Shown: in pieces, positions 8,101 to 18,500 of the stretch
Layout of the letters: the number at the start of each line of letters is the position of its first letter
Position numbering within the stretch: the stretch's first letter is position 1
DNA from: Cryomorphaceae bacterium
GTDB lineage: Bacteria; Bacteroidota; Bacteroidia; Flavobacteriales_D; Cryomorphaceae
NCBI GenBank assembly: GCA_003565555.1
Contig: PXBH01000145.1
Span: 96,033 to 160,032 of the forward strand
DNA length: 64,000 bases
Reading direction: 5' to 3'
Notes under the pieces: model-generated
Told to the model about the DNA's origin: nothing
Database searches by the model: none
What the model saw: only the letters and a program-made list of their open reading frames with translations
Program-made: the position numbers and the translations under genes

Positions 8101-10265
8101 CCGAGGGCAAAATCAGACGATACTGTGACAAAATCATCGGGCAGCGCATTGAAATGCCAATAAGTGAACACCTCTTCTTCCGGTGTGACAGCTTCACCTT
8201 GAACTTCGAACAAGGCGGTGAACTGCACGCTTCCCGCATCCGTGTTGATTTCGATCGCCGGGCTGTCCGGCAGACTATTGTCTGACCAGCCTGCAAACGA
8301 ATATCCGGGGTTGGGCACCGCTGTGACCTTGAGCGGTACGCCTTTGAAGTACTTTCCCGTCCACGGATAGGGGGAATCCCCGACTCCGGGGGTTCCGGTG
8401 CGGATATCCGTCGAATGCACGCGAATAAAACCGGCTTCTTGGTCTGATACATCGACTTCAAGGTCAAACTGCCCGGCTAAATCGAATGCATTTTCGATGT
8501 GCTGCTTGTGAAAGTCCGGTCTCAGGCTGTTGAAATCAAGCATTTTGCTTATTTCATTGATCCACTCGCTATATGTCTCGGGTCGCTTCCAACGGGCCAC
8601 GTGCTCTTCCATGTAAGGGGCCAATTCGGCAGCGTATGCAGTGATTACCGCGTTGGCTTCATCGGCAAGTAATACGGTATTGAGCAGGTCTGCCGTTCGG
8701 TTGATAAAATCATTTCGGAAGCCTTCGTTCAGCATTCCCCACCGCCACCAAGTCGCCAAATCCCCGCCTTTATTGATGGTGTCTGTGAGAATCTCGTGCA
8801 TGAAATCAACGGACGCCGCATTGGTGCCGTTTCGGTTGGCCCAGCCCAAGTCGAGGTCGACCAACCCGATATTCCACCGAAGATCATTGGTTCCGTCGTC
8901 CGTTTTTGACCTGTACGCGATCGTATTGTTGTGCAGCCAGTCGGTATTTCTGCTGTAGATGCCCACAATGAATACATCGCGCAGGCTTTCGTGATTCACC
9001 AGCGTGCGAAATACTTCGAGGTTCTCATCGGTAGGCGGATTGTTTTTCACAAATGCGGTCACAAAATTCAAATGCATCTCGTTGCCGTACTCGATATTGC
9101 CGTCTTTGTACATCTCGAGATTCTCCTCTGCAATGCCTTTCTTGCGTTCAAAATAGTGGTGGTCGTAACGCTCGCGAATAGTGTTTATGCCGTAGTACTC
9201 CCCGTTTACGAAGACCACAGCGGGTTGCGCATCGAGGTAGCACACGTTCAGGGGCTTCAGCAGCCTTTGCACCACGGCATCACGCATATTGGCTTTGCCT
9301 TCATCACCGCCCGAATTGTGAAGCACAATCCGCTTAAAAGCGGCATCGTTTCCGGGGCCGAAAAATGAATGGTTGAAGGTCGATGCACCGTATTCACTGC
9401 GTGCGTAAAGACGGAAACTCTTCCGTGGCCACCTTCTGCTCGAGCTGCCGTGCAGGCGGAGGCCTGTATCGTGGTTCAGCGCCGGGCCGTCCGTTTCCGG
9501 AAGGAATAGTGAAAATGCCGTTTCCCTTTCCCATTCGCGGCCTCTGCGCCACCAGTTGCTGCGCCAATTCGGCAAATAAGTCATATCGGGAAAGTCCGTC
9601 CTGAATTCGTCAAAGGTCACACCGGCATTGGCGATGCCATCGTAATAATCGTACAACCCATCCTCATCGAGTGCTAAAGAGATCACGGGCAGCGCGTAGC
9701 GCGAGCCTCCCTCCGGCGTTACGAAGAAGGTATGGCTTTTCACGGGTCCGCAGCCTTCCGCTGCTCGGCATATTCTGGCCCTGACCACGGTGCCTTTGAA
9801 TGAAGGCTCATCGGGAAAGTAAGGGGTCTCCAAAGTGTAGGTAGAAGACTTTTGGCTGAGGCGATCGGGCAACGGGGACCTGTCAATGATTTCCAAAGGA
9901 TCCGCATAGGTGTAGGTGCGCAGGGTGTCATACAAAAATTCACCGAACGGATCTCCGGGTGATTGCGGATAGCTGTTTTTGTAGGTCCAAACTTTGCCGT
10001 TGAGGTTTTCGGGAAGCGGCTCTGACCCGTCTGTGGTGTAAATGATTACATCATTTTCCTCGGGAGCGGAAAGGGTCAGGGTGAAACCGTCGGTGTAAAA
10101 TCCTCCGACGTGAGAAAAACCCGGAGCAGGTATGGCATCTGAAAATTCGGTTTGGGCGCTCAGAACATGCGAAGCAAAGCAAAAAAACAGCAGTATTGCG
10201 GCGGGGTGTCTCAAGCCCCTCATCGCCGAAGGCAATGGCTTCAATCCGGTTGAATATTTTTTCAT
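5136..10265 (-). CDS. Giant secreted CotH-domain protein with type IX sorting domain (copy A)
   Basis: 1709 residues. A signal peptide ends near residue 37 (ASHVLSA/Q). Order of modules: chitobiase/hexosaminidase C-terminal-like domain with IIYTTDGSEPLPENL (about 45-150); CotH kinase-fold domain (about 190-550) with RLHGSSSRRWPRKSFRLYA, NGEYYGINTIRERYDHHYF and the metal-site motif GLVDLDLGW; InlB-type repeat ending PGYSFAGW (about 600-690); two beta-sandwich modules (about 700-1075); an Ig-like domain; a module with FTDKGWTG; two tandem repeats of about 115 residues with conserved GCW/GCF and SNTVNV/SNGVNV; and a sorting domain (SSPNPTTGQ to the end). CotH proteins phosphorylate spore-coat proteins in Bacillus; here the domain would be outside the cell, so substrate and phosphate donor are unknown. 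Only 51 bases separate it from copy B upstream, so the two may share a transcript. Confidence 0.85.
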   Translation of the reverse strand: MKKYSTGLKPLPSAMRGLRHPAAILLFFCFASHVLSAQTEFSDAIPAPGFSHVGGFYTDGFTLTLSAPEENDVIIYTTDGSEPLPENLNGKVWTYKNSYPQSPGDPFGEFLYDTLRTYTYADPLEIIDRSPLPDRLSQKSSTYTLETPYFPDEPSFKGTVVRARICRAAEGCGPVKSHTFFVTPEGGSRYALPVISLALDEDGLYDYYDGIANAGVTFDEFRTDFPDMTYLPNWRSNWWRRGREWERETAFSLFLPETDGPALNHDTGLRLHGSSSRRWPRKSFRLYARSEYGASTFNHSFFGPGNDAAFKRIVLHNSGGDEGKANMRDAVVQRLLKPLNVCYLDAQPAVVFVNGEYYGINTIRERYDHHYFERKKGIAEENLEMYKDGNIEYGNEMHLNFVTAFVKNNPPTDENLEVFRTLVNHESLRDVFIVGIYSRNTDWLHNNTIAYRSKTDDGTNDLRWNIGLVDLDLGWANRNGTNAASVDFMHEILTDTINKGGDLATWWRWGMLNEGFRNDFINRTADLLNTVLLADEANAVITAYAAELAPYMEEHVARWKRPETYSEWINEISKMLDFNSLRPDFHKQHIENAFDLAGQFDLEVDVSDQEAGFIRVHSTDIRTGTPGVGDSPYPWTGKYFKGVPLKVTAVPNPGYSFAGWSDNSLPDSPAIEINTDAGSVQFTALFEVQGEAVTPEEEVFTYWHFNALPDDFVTVSSDFALGDPGNISYPGTGDGFMDDVNDGSDINLQFGEPAGRGLRVRNPSDTRELIIEAPTTGYSDIRLDYAARRTNNGATFTELYFRTSSGGPWIPLGTDSVFTEYSAYSFDLDGVAEANDNPDFAVRILFTDEAASNTSGNVRFDNISFSGLSLSPGPGPAHILAEGDFVFGSWAADEIPGSSPDFMSFWWSENPSDSAYDVFAPGISAYDCAFDKTNRPRINGLGEGGFSFITTGNPQYNNCNSGDADPDRYIGSASVTLNTTGVSEAEMSWVNRLVTEGARQFAVRLQYRIGGQGAFSDFDLPVTFSSADKSEGAAESFLIEFPEFLTEQEEVHLRWVYYQEEGDSGNRPEISVDDVLITTGSAANPILLASVTELGGFYRNEGQDPSGADSYMLTGNFLTPAAGTISVICPAPFEVSADGEEFSSQITVAYNGGSLDREIFVRLGSEGEAGFYSGLPLLHLGGNAAPVSVILSGEIGYPVNLAAGDVVVIGYRSVANDGIAFTNQVPIPDEAVLIFTDKGWTGTALKDNENALIWQNNTGAAIPAGTVVKIGGPEFGDGEGTDLGTILAGDMGGLSQNGDNIFIIQGGVKGPHWIYGLSYLSEWLTEGEVTNPTSYLPEALNIPFGNIVLHALNAEYNDTREGADSFAEYSPLIHDTNNWRKEDDGAAFGDFNTVPFTLDLPCNANGGTLTALSPVSLCAQTGEPQGVNIQLTGAVGQFGRYGLLDSDNNVLDVRAGNANFNLDVYPPGQYRIRHLRFEADVDAAQLAAITNAAQLADVAGCWSSSNTVNVFLSEEPAAGVLTPTSPTTVCEASGSQTVITTELTGAAGFGSRFFLVNLSQPGSPVLASNSTGNFNLNPYGAGTYQVRHLSYAQGVNLSGVQSAADLQGCFSVSNGVNVSVVSCGAVITSSPNPTTGQSFVHFSNPREEYATLEVYDLSGRMLRRIFSQITTPDLEYRLEFDGNYLPNGVYLYRLTTESETVIEKFMIAR

Positions 10266-10316
10266 AGCATCTTTTGGTTGATCCGTAGCCTCAAAAAGGC
10301 ATTTCGGCGCGTTAAA

Positions 10317-13300
10317 TTACCGATTTATGATCAATTTGTCAATCTTCACTTCGCCTTCCGTCATCAGCCGCACGATGTATATCCCGTTGGGGAGGTGGGA
10401 GAAATCAGGCCTGAAGGTGTACTCCGTTTCTGCCGTTGCCCTGCCTTGGAAAATGTGCATCAACAGCCTGCCTTGCATATCAAACAATCCCAAAGAGGCC
10501 CGTGTAGAGCCCCCCTTTACGGAAAATGATACCGTGGAGGATCCCCCCGAGGGATTGGGATACACGTCTAAGACGTCGATGATGCAGTTGACAATGCTGA
10601 AACCAATAGGGTCCGATAGCGCAAAACACCCTTCCAATGCATTCACGGAGGCTGCGCCCGCCACGGATGCCCCCGTCCCGTAAGCTACGTGGTACAAGTC
10701 GTAGGCGCCGATGCCGAGGGCAAAACCGTTGAACAATCCCGCTGCTGAGGAGCCGATGACAGAAGCATCTCCCGCCGGAGTCACCAGAAAGCGGCTCTGA
10801 TCCCCCGAATTTCCCGAAACATCTGCAAGAATGATATTGCCCGTGCAAAAGGGTCCTGAAGGATCCAGAACCGGGGTGCCCGAATTGGGGGCGGTTCTCA
10901 GAAACAACGGTACGGGCGGGTCGGCCGCTTCGATGCAACCCGGCAATGTGCTCAGGTCGTTGATATTCGATACGGAAAAGACGGGAACGTTGCTTTCGTA
11001 AGCCACGTAGCCGATGTAGTAATTTCCGGAGGGAAGCGGATCCAGGTTGAAATGTGAATTGGCCGTGCGGATATCCAGCACTGTCCCCAATGCATTGTAA
11101 AGTACCCACAGTCCGTTGGGGCCCTCATTGCCCGAAACGGAAACGCTCAAAACTTGTGATTGACCCGTACCCACGCAGATGCTTCCGGAACCCGCGGCGC
11201 TGAGTGCGCCTCCGCTTACCTGACAGGCGCCCTGTACAGTGAAGAAGGTCGTGTTAAATTCCCCGAAAGCCTCGCCTTCGCTTTCCTTTCTCCAGTTATC
11301 TGTGTCATGTATCAGGCTGAAATAGGTATCAAAATCTTCTGCTTCGCTGCGCGTGGCATCATATTCCGCATTCACGGCGAATACCGTATTGTTCCTTTCC
11401 GGAAAATTCAGGATCTCCGGGAGGTAGGAGGTGGGATTGGTCACACTTCCTTCCGTGAGCCAATCGCTCAGGTAGGAGAGACCGTATATCCACACGGGTT
11501 GACTCAGACTCCCCTGAACAGCAAAGATGTTATCTCCGTTTTGTGAAAGGCCGTCCAGCTTCCCGTACTCCACCCTTCCGATGCTTGTCTCTTCTCCGTC
11601 ACCGAGCTCGGGACCGCCTATTTTCACCACGGTACCCGGAGGCAGGGTATACCCCGCATTGTTGCGCCACACCAGCACGTTTTCATTGGTCAGGAGGGAG
11701 GTGCCGTCATATCCTCGATCGGTAAAAATCAGTACGGTACCGTTGGGAACGGGAACCCTGTTTGTAAACACGATTCCGTCATTGGCCGAGCCCCGATACC
11801 CGATTATTGCGATATCGCCGGCAGATAAATTTACCGAAAAGGCCGCCTCACCGCTCAGCAGTAAAGTCAATGGGGGCGCACCCCCGCCTGTGTGGATGAG
11901 CTGAAGATCCCTTTTTTCTCCCCGCGGCGCATTTGCCCGCAGGCGTACGAAGAGTTCGCGACTCAGTTCGGAATTCTCGTAGTTCACCTGAATTTCGGTG
12001 GAGAAAATTTCCCCGTCTTCCGAGATTTCGAAAGGAAAGGGGGCGAATACTGAAATACTGCCTGACGAGGGCGTGAGGTCGGTGCCCGTAAGCGTGTATG
12101 GGATTGCCTCTCCCGGTGCACCCGGCTCGGAGAATAAACCCTCCAAGGCAGTACTGCTCGCAGTGAGCAGAGGCGGGGCTGCAGTACCCGTAGTGATTTC
12201 GATCTCATCTATTGCGATGGCGGAGAAACTTCCTGATGAAGCCCCGTCAGCGTAGTACACGAACCTGAGGTGTACCTCCGCCAAACCGAGGAGGAACGCG
12301 GGAAGCTCAAGCTCGAACTGCTCGCTGTCGCCGGTCGATTTGCCCGCTGTGGTAAATTCGGGAGCGCCGGGCACGTCAAAAAAGCGGCCTGTACCGCCCG
12401 TCCGGTATTGCAGCCTCAGGGCAAACGGGCGTTCGCCCGCCGAAGCCACGGAAGCCGTGTAGGTCATTTCCGCCTGAGTCACATGCTCCGTATTTAAACC
12501 GATCACCGCCGATCCCGTGTAAAACCCGGTTCCGTTTTCGATGCCCGTGCAGTTGTCAAACTGAGGTACGGAATCCGACACTACGGCAAATCCGTCTTCA
12601 CCCAGTCCGTTAAAGCGCGGCAGGGAAATCCTGTTGTACTTGCAGGGGTATTTTTTACCCGTGGCCGCCTTGATGTCAAAATCGGGCGCAGCGGGATCTT
12701 CGGAAGTGAAGAAGGCCATGTAGTCCGGGTAGGTACCTTCTTGTGCATCCGCGGGCCATGCCTCAAACAGGAAGTCGTGTTGCGCAAGCGGAAGCAGCGG
12801 GATGCCTCCCTCGGCCAGATTTACACCGGTAAGCGCGATATTGTCAAATCGGTTATTCCCCGATGTATTGAAAGATGCGGCACCCGTAAAGCGTATTCTG
12901 ACCTGAAAATCGGGGTTGTCATTGGCTTCGGGAAATCCGGAAAAATCGAAGTGATACGGGACATAGTCCGTAAAAACATCCGCAGAGTCCAAAGAAATCC
13001 AAGACGCTTGTGGAGAAAATTTTACGGAAATCTCCTGACGGTTCGCGCCGTTGTTCGTACGCTTGGCGGCGTATGAAAGCCGAATGTTGGCAAAGCCCTC
13101 CGTACTTGCGGAGATGACCAGCGCACGTTCGGCACTCGGATTCCTCACGCGCAGCGCCCTTCCGGCCGGGTAGCCGAGTTGCAGGTTGATCTCGCTGCCG
13201 TCATTGACATCATCCATGTAGCCGTCCCCATCCCCCGGGTAGGTGATCACAGCGCTGCTGCCGGAGGGTTCGTCAGCGGCTATATTGTCCACTTCACCGG

Positions 13301-15413
13301 AAGTAGGTAAACTGTTGAAATGCCAGTATGAAAACACTTCGCGCGGGGTGTCGGGCACCGTGTCATTCTCAATGAATAAAGCTGTGATAAAAGCAGAGGA
13401 GGCTTCTGTGTCAAAACTCTTCTCCGCAGATGAGCTGTTCAGATCTCCTTCCCAGCCCGCGAAGGTGTAGCCCTCTCGAGGCAAGGCCTTCAGAGTGATC
13501 GGTACACCGTTGAAGTACTTGCCTGTCCAGGGGTAAGCGGCCCCGCCTGTTACGCCCGGAGTGTTATCGTCAATCCGGATTGTATTCACTTGTACCTCGC
13601 CGCCCTCCGGATTGTCCACATCCAGAGTTAGCGCGTAAGTGCCGTCAGCCCCGAGACCTGACGCAATGTGCCCGCGGTGAATCTCAGGCCGCTCCTCGGA
13701 AAATTGACCCATAAAGTTCAGTTCGTTGATCCAGCCTCCCATAGCAGCCGGCAGCTTCCATCGGGCAATCTGCTCGGGCATGTACGGGGCGATTTCCTGG
13801 GCGTAGTTCTCAATCACGGTATTGGCATATTCCGGCACAAAAACAGTATTCATCAGGTCCGCAGATCGGTTGATAAATCCGTTTTTAAACCGCTCATTTT
13901 CCATGGCATTTCTGAACATGTCCGCCACAAAGCCGTGGTAAGAAAAAGAGGGCTGCCCCGGCAGGATATTGCTCACCAATACCTCGTCGATCATGTCGCG
14001 GTTCAGGTCGTTTTGCCCGGCCCAGCCCCAGCCCAGATCCAGGTCAACCGAAGCGAAATACCAGCGTGTGTCGTTTTGCGCATCGGCCTGCTTGGACCGC
14101 CACATCTCCGTATTGTTCGGGAGCCAATCGCGGTTCGACATGTACATATTGGCAGCGAAAACGGTCCAGAAACTTAAGGTGTCCACCAAGGTGGTAAAGG
14201 CCTCGTAAACTTCCGGATCGGCAAGATCTCGCTCATTCACAAAATCTTTGAGAAAGTCGTTGTTCCAAGGGTCTCCGTAATCGAGTTGATTGTTGCTCAG
14301 TATTTCGAGGTTTTCCTCCTCGATGCCCTTTCTGCGCAGGAAGTAGTGGTGGTCGTAACGCTCGCGAATGTGATAGAGTCCGTGGTACTCGCCGTTGAGA
14401 AATAAAACAGCCGGCCTGGAATCTACCGTTTCAACCCCCGTAGGTTGCAGGATGCGCTGAATAACCGGATCGCGCATTTGGGCCTTATTCAAGTCACCGC
14501 TTCCGCTGAAGAGAATCCAGCGCTTGTAGCTTTCGTCCGTTTGCGATTCGAAAATGGGGTAATCAAATGTGGAGGCACCGTAATCGCTCCGCGCGTAGAG
14601 CCGCCAGCTTTTTTTCGGAAATGAACGGCTGCTGAAGCCGTGCACCCGCAGTCCCAATCTGCCGTTGAGAACGGGTGTATTCGAACCCGGAACCCAAAGT
14701 GAAAAAGATGATTCGGATTCCCACATGCGGCCGCGCCTCCAGAAATTGTTGGCAGACCGGGGGGGATTGGTCGATCCGGGATTTTGAACCCGCCAACTGT
14801 CAAAGGTGACCCCGGGTACCGCAATGCCATCTTCGTAATCGAAAAGATCACCTTCGTCCAGAGAAACAGCAATCACCGGAATACCGTAGGTGTTGTTTCC
14901 CTCGGGAGAAATGAAATAGGTTTCGGAAACCACTTCGCTCATGCCGGTGCCGGGGCGCCATACCCTTGCGCGCAAGGCAGTGCCTTTGAAGGAGGGGCTT
15001 TCCGGAAAGTAAGGCGTGTTGAAGGTAGCTGTGGTGGACTTCTGACTGAGTCTGTCCGGGTCTCCTGACCTGTCTTCAATCGCGATCGGTCCGCTGTATT
15101 CCTGCGTGCCGAACGATTCGAAAAGCAAAGGGCCGAAAGGCTGCCCGGGTTCTTCGGGGTAGCTGTTTTTGTAGGAGAATTGGGCACCGTCGAGCAAGCC
15201 GGGCAGCGGTTCGGACCCGTCGGTGGTGTACAAAATCACGTCACCAGGCTCATCGGCGAGCAGGACGAGATCAAAAGGCGCCGTAAAAAATCCGCCCTGC
15301 ACCGAAAATACGGGCGGAGGTATGTCGGGATTTACGGGTTGGGAGTGGGCCGAATTCAGTAAAACACCTTGGAGAAAAAGTGTCGTGAATAGAGCACGTA
15401 GAGCAATGTGCAT
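10317..15413 (-). CDS. Giant secreted CotH-domain protein with type IX sorting domain (copy B)
   Basis: The 1698-residue product starts at ATG 15413, which begins a clean signal peptide (MHIALRALFTTLFLQGV, cut after HSQ). The longer frame to 15497 covers the promoter and is rejected. Modules match copy A: IILYTTDGSEP-like chitobiase domain, CotH domain with RVHGFSSRSFPKKSWRLYA, NGEYHGLYHIRERYDHHYF and SVDLDLGWGW, InlB-type repeat (YTFAGWEGD), two beta-sandwich modules, Ig-like domain, and the FTDRGYDG module. The two tail repeats are recognisable but much more diverged from A than those of copy D. It ends in a sorting domain (YPNPSGGSS onward, finishing LIINR). Likely cell-surface or released protein; function unknown. 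Confidence 0.85.
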   Translation of the reverse strand: MHIALRALFTTLFLQGVLLNSAHSQPVNPDIPPPVFSVQGGFFTAPFDLVLLADEPGDVILYTTDGSEPLPGLLDGAQFSYKNSYPEEPGQPFGPLLFESFGTQEYSGPIAIEDRSGDPDRLSQKSTTATFNTPYFPESPSFKGTALRARVWRPGTGMSEVVSETYFISPEGNNTYGIPVIAVSLDEGDLFDYEDGIAVPGVTFDSWRVQNPGSTNPPRSANNFWRRGRMWESESSFSLWVPGSNTPVLNGRLGLRVHGFSSRSFPKKSWRLYARSDYGASTFDYPIFESQTDESYKRWILFSGSGDLNKAQMRDPVIQRILQPTGVETVDSRPAVLFLNGEYHGLYHIRERYDHHYFLRRKGIEEENLEILSNNQLDYGDPWNNDFLKDFVNERDLADPEVYEAFTTLVDTLSFWTVFAANMYMSNRDWLPNNTEMWRSKQADAQNDTRWYFASVDLDLGWGWAGQNDLNRDMIDEVLVSNILPGQPSFSYHGFVADMFRNAMENERFKNGFINRSADLMNTVFVPEYANTVIENYAQEIAPYMPEQIARWKLPAAMGGWINELNFMGQFSEERPEIHRGHIASGLGADGTYALTLDVDNPEGGEVQVNTIRIDDNTPGVTGGAAYPWTGKYFNGVPITLKALPREGYTFAGWEGDLNSSSAEKSFDTEASSAFITALFIENDTVPDTPREVFSYWHFNSLPTSGEVDNIAADEPSGSSAVITYPGDGDGYMDDVNDGSEINLQLGYPAGRALRVRNPSAERALVISASTEGFANIRLSYAAKRTNNGANRQEISVKFSPQASWISLDSADVFTDYVPYHFDFSGFPEANDNPDFQVRIRFTGAASFNTSGNNRFDNIALTGVNLAEGGIPLLPLAQHDFLFEAWPADAQEGTYPDYMAFFTSEDPAAPDFDIKAATGKKYPCKYNRISLPRFNGLGEDGFAVVSDSVPQFDNCTGIENGTGFYTGSAVIGLNTEHVTQAEMTYTASVASAGERPFALRLQYRTGGTGRFFDVPGAPEFTTAGKSTGDSEQFELELPAFLLGLAEVHLRFVYYADGASSGSFSAIAIDEIEITTGTAAPPLLTASSTALEGLFSEPGAPGEAIPYTLTGTDLTPSSGSISVFAPFPFEISEDGEIFSTEIQVNYENSELSRELFVRLRANAPRGEKRDLQLIHTGGGAPPLTLLLSGEAAFSVNLSAGDIAIIGYRGSANDGIVFTNRVPVPNGTVLIFTDRGYDGTSLLTNENVLVWRNNAGYTLPPGTVVKIGGPELGDGEETSIGRVEYGKLDGLSQNGDNIFAVQGSLSQPVWIYGLSYLSDWLTEGSVTNPTSYLPEILNFPERNNTVFAVNAEYDATRSEAEDFDTYFSLIHDTDNWRKESEGEAFGEFNTTFFTVQGACQVSGGALSAAGSGSICVGTGQSQVLSVSVSGNEGPNGLWVLYNALGTVLDIRTANSHFNLDPLPSGNYYIGYVAYESNVPVFSVSNINDLSTLPGCIEAADPPVPLFLRTAPNSGTPVLDPSGPFCTGNIILADVSGNSGDQSRFLVTPAGDASVIGSSAAGLFNGFALGIGAYDLYHVAYGTGASVAGAASVNALEGCFALSDPIGFSIVNCIIDVLDVYPNPSGGSSTVSFSVKGGSTRASLGLFDMQGRLLMHIFQGRATAETEYTFRPDFSHLPNGIYIVRLMTEGEVKIDKLIINR

Positions 15414-15466
15414 GGTTGCATTGGGAGTTAAGGGAATACTAAGAATCAGGCGGTACCGGATACAGA

Positions 15467-15497
15467 TAAATGTAGCGATTCTTTTTGGGCTGTGCAA
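15467..15497 (-). promoter_or_regulatory. Candidate promoter of CotH copy B
   Basis: On the minus strand TTG (15495-15497), 20 bases, then TACATTTA (15467-15474), one mismatch from TAnnTTTG. The predicted start of transcription is near 15461, leaving about 48 bases of leader before the ATG at 15413. The spacing equals that seen for copy D. Confidence 0.45.
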
Positions 15498-15571
15498 GAG
15501 GTAATATTTGCAGGAGATTTGCCGTCTCTTACCCCTGCGAGATGCCTGTTGAGGTTCGGCTTGCGCGAAAA

Positions 15572-18500
15572 TCAGTACTTCACCACTTTTACCGTGGCGG
15601 TTCTGTTTCCGTTTTCCGCCCTGATGAGGTACACTCCCGGTGAAAGGCTGCCTATATGAAGGAAGAAGTCGTGGTTGTCACCGTTCCGCAGCGTCTTTTG
15701 CAAAACCGTTTTTCCGAATAGGTCGGTTACCGAGATGTGCACGGGCAGGTTGAAACCCGTGATCACACCCCTTATTTCATTTTTGGCGGGATTCGGAAAG
15801 ACCTTGAAGAGAGGCCGATCGCGGTTGCTTGTTCCCAGCGGCGGGCAGGCGCATATCTCGATGTCGTCCACCGCGATCTCGGGCCGGTTACCGCTGTCGC
15901 CCGCATCTTGCAGGTAAACCCAACGAAGGTCAAGCTCAGGAATACCGATCAATTCCTGAGGAAGCTGAAGGATATACCGCACAGAGTCGCCTTCGGCTTT
16001 GCCTTGAGAGGAGAAGGTCACCGGCGCGTCGAAATCTTGGTAATCTTGGCCTGATGCGGTGCGGTATTGAAGCCTTACGGCAAATGTGCGGGCCCCTTCA
16101 GATATCAGCCGTGCGGTCCATGACACCTGTCCGTATTGAATGCCTTGGGTATGGATCCCGATTTGTGCGGATCCCACATAGCGGTGCACTTGTGAAGAAT
16201 CGCCCGCACAGAAATCAAACTGGGGATTTCCCGTGGAGATGAATGAAAAGCCGAGGTCACCGCGCCCGTTAATCCGCGGTCGCGTATTCAGGTCGTATCC
16301 GCAGTCGTAGGGATGCATGCCCGGCGCGAAGGGATCGTAATCTTCGCCGGAAGGATCTTCGGACCAGAAGAAGCGCATGTAGGGTGGACTTTCGCCCGGA
16401 AAACGATCGGGATTCCAGCTGTCGAGTGTATAATCTCCGTCCTGCAGTGCAAAGCGGGGTTCTTCCCAATTCTCGATCGGGACGGCTTTGAAGGTCAGGT
16501 TGTCAAATCGGTTGTTGCCGTCGGGCCCGGGAGCAGTCTCACCGGTGAAGATGAACCGCAGGGCAAAGTGCGGGTTGTCATCGGTTTCGGGCAGGTCGGA
16601 GAAATCGTGCTCATAGAGAAACCATGCGGGATACACCGTTTGCGTTTCGATGAGCACCCACGGGTTGTCCGGGTGGGTGCGGTAGAATACCTGCCGTGTA
16701 TCCGAACCGTTGTTGGTTCTTACGGAGGCGTAACTTACGCGCAGGTCGCGGTACCCCGAGGTGGGAGCGTGCACGATGAGTTCGCGCTGCGCGGAGGGAT
16801 TGCGCACGCGAAGGGCTTTCCCCGTGCTTTGGCCCGCAGGGAGGTTTACCTCTGTGCCGTCGTTCACGTCGTCCATGATTCCGTCGCCTACGCCGGGGTA
16901 GGAGATGGTGGCCGCATTTCCGGTGCGGGAACTGTCGGCCCGTATGCTGAGCAAGTTTTCCGTCAAGTCATTGAAGTGCCAGTAATGGAGCAGCACCGGC
17001 CACGGGTCGGGGTCCGGTGCAAAAAGGGCCTTCATATAGACCTCGTCACTCTCGGTGTTGAAAACGAAGTGGTCATCCGTAGCTTCATAGTCGCCTTCCC
17101 ATCCGGTAAAAATATAGCCCGGATAGGCCACAGCCGTTATTTCTGCGGGCACTCCCTTGAAGTATGTGCCCTGCCATGGGTATGGCGCTTCATCCACTCC
17201 GGGGGTCATCGGGTTGATGTCTACCGTATTCACCCGAATATACCCGTGCTCTTGATCGGATACATCAAGGGTGAGCTCGAAAGGTCCCTCGAGATCGAAG
17301 ACATCGACCAAGTGCTGGCGCTGATAGGCGGGACGTTCCAAATTGAAGGATGTGATTTTTTGAATTTCATTCCCCCAGGCGCTCAGAGAGCTTGAATTTC
17401 TCCACCGCAGAAAGTGCTCTGCCATGTGCGGCTGAATTTCGAGGGCATAGTCTTGAACAATGGCATTGCATCGCGCGGGGAGCAGGTGGGTGTTGAGCAG
17501 GTCCGCAAATCGGGAAATGAAAGCGTGTCGGTAGGATTCATTTTTTACGGCAGCCCTGAAGAATTCTGCCGGCGCGCCGGTCTTGTTGAAAACCACGGAA
17601 TCTCCCTGTACTGTTCCGTTGATCACTTCGTCGAGGAGGTTGTTGTCGATGTCCTCGGCACTGCCCAGATTCAGCCACCCCTGATCCAGATCGATCACGG
17701 CAAATTCCCACCGGTGGTCGGGCAAAGGGCCGTCTTCCTTCGACCGAAACATGAGCACATTGTTGCTCAGCCAGTCAATGTTATTGATGAAGAAATTGCC
17801 CGTAAAAATGTCCGTCATGGAGGCGGTATTCACCTTTTCCGAAAAGGCGGCGAAAGCCTCATCGTCTGCCAGGGCGTTATCCCCCGCGATGAGGTTCAAT
17901 GTTTGCACGAGAAATGCGGAATCGCCTTCCTGCACGGAGCCGTCTTTGTAGAGGTCCAGATACTCCTCCGGAATCCCGCGTCGCCGCTCGAAATAGTGCT
18001 TATCGTAGCGTTCGCGGATGTGGTTTACACCGTAAAATTCGCCGTTGACCAGCACTACAACCGGCTGCGCTTCCTGAATTTGCCATCCGAGCTCACCCAT
18101 AATCCTTTGTCCGGCCGCATCGCGGAGGTTGGCCCGCGGTTGGTCACCTCCCGCATTGTGTGCAATGATTCTGTTAAATGAGTCGTCCGCGAGGTTTTCA
18201 AAAAAGGGGTACTCGAATCGGGAGGCACCGTACTCAGATCTGGCGTAAAGCCTCAGGCTTTTTCTCGGCCACCTGCGGCTTGAGCTTCCGTGGAGCCTCA
18301 TCCCGCAGTCGTGCAGAAGGGCGGGCGCAGATTCCCCTTCCGGAAAAAATGCGAAATGCGCACGCGCTTCCCATTCTGCCCCCCGGCGCCAGAAATTGTT
18401 GCGCCAATTCGGCAGGGTCTGCACGTCGGGAAACATGAGCCGGGTCTCGTCAAAAGTGATGCCCGCATTGCCGAAACCATCCTCATAGTCGTAAAATCTG

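Noticed and set aside
16313..17395. 360-residue plus-strand open frame inside CotH copy C
   Set aside because: It lies wholly inside a conserved CotH gene on the other strand, and its translation shows no family-like pattern.
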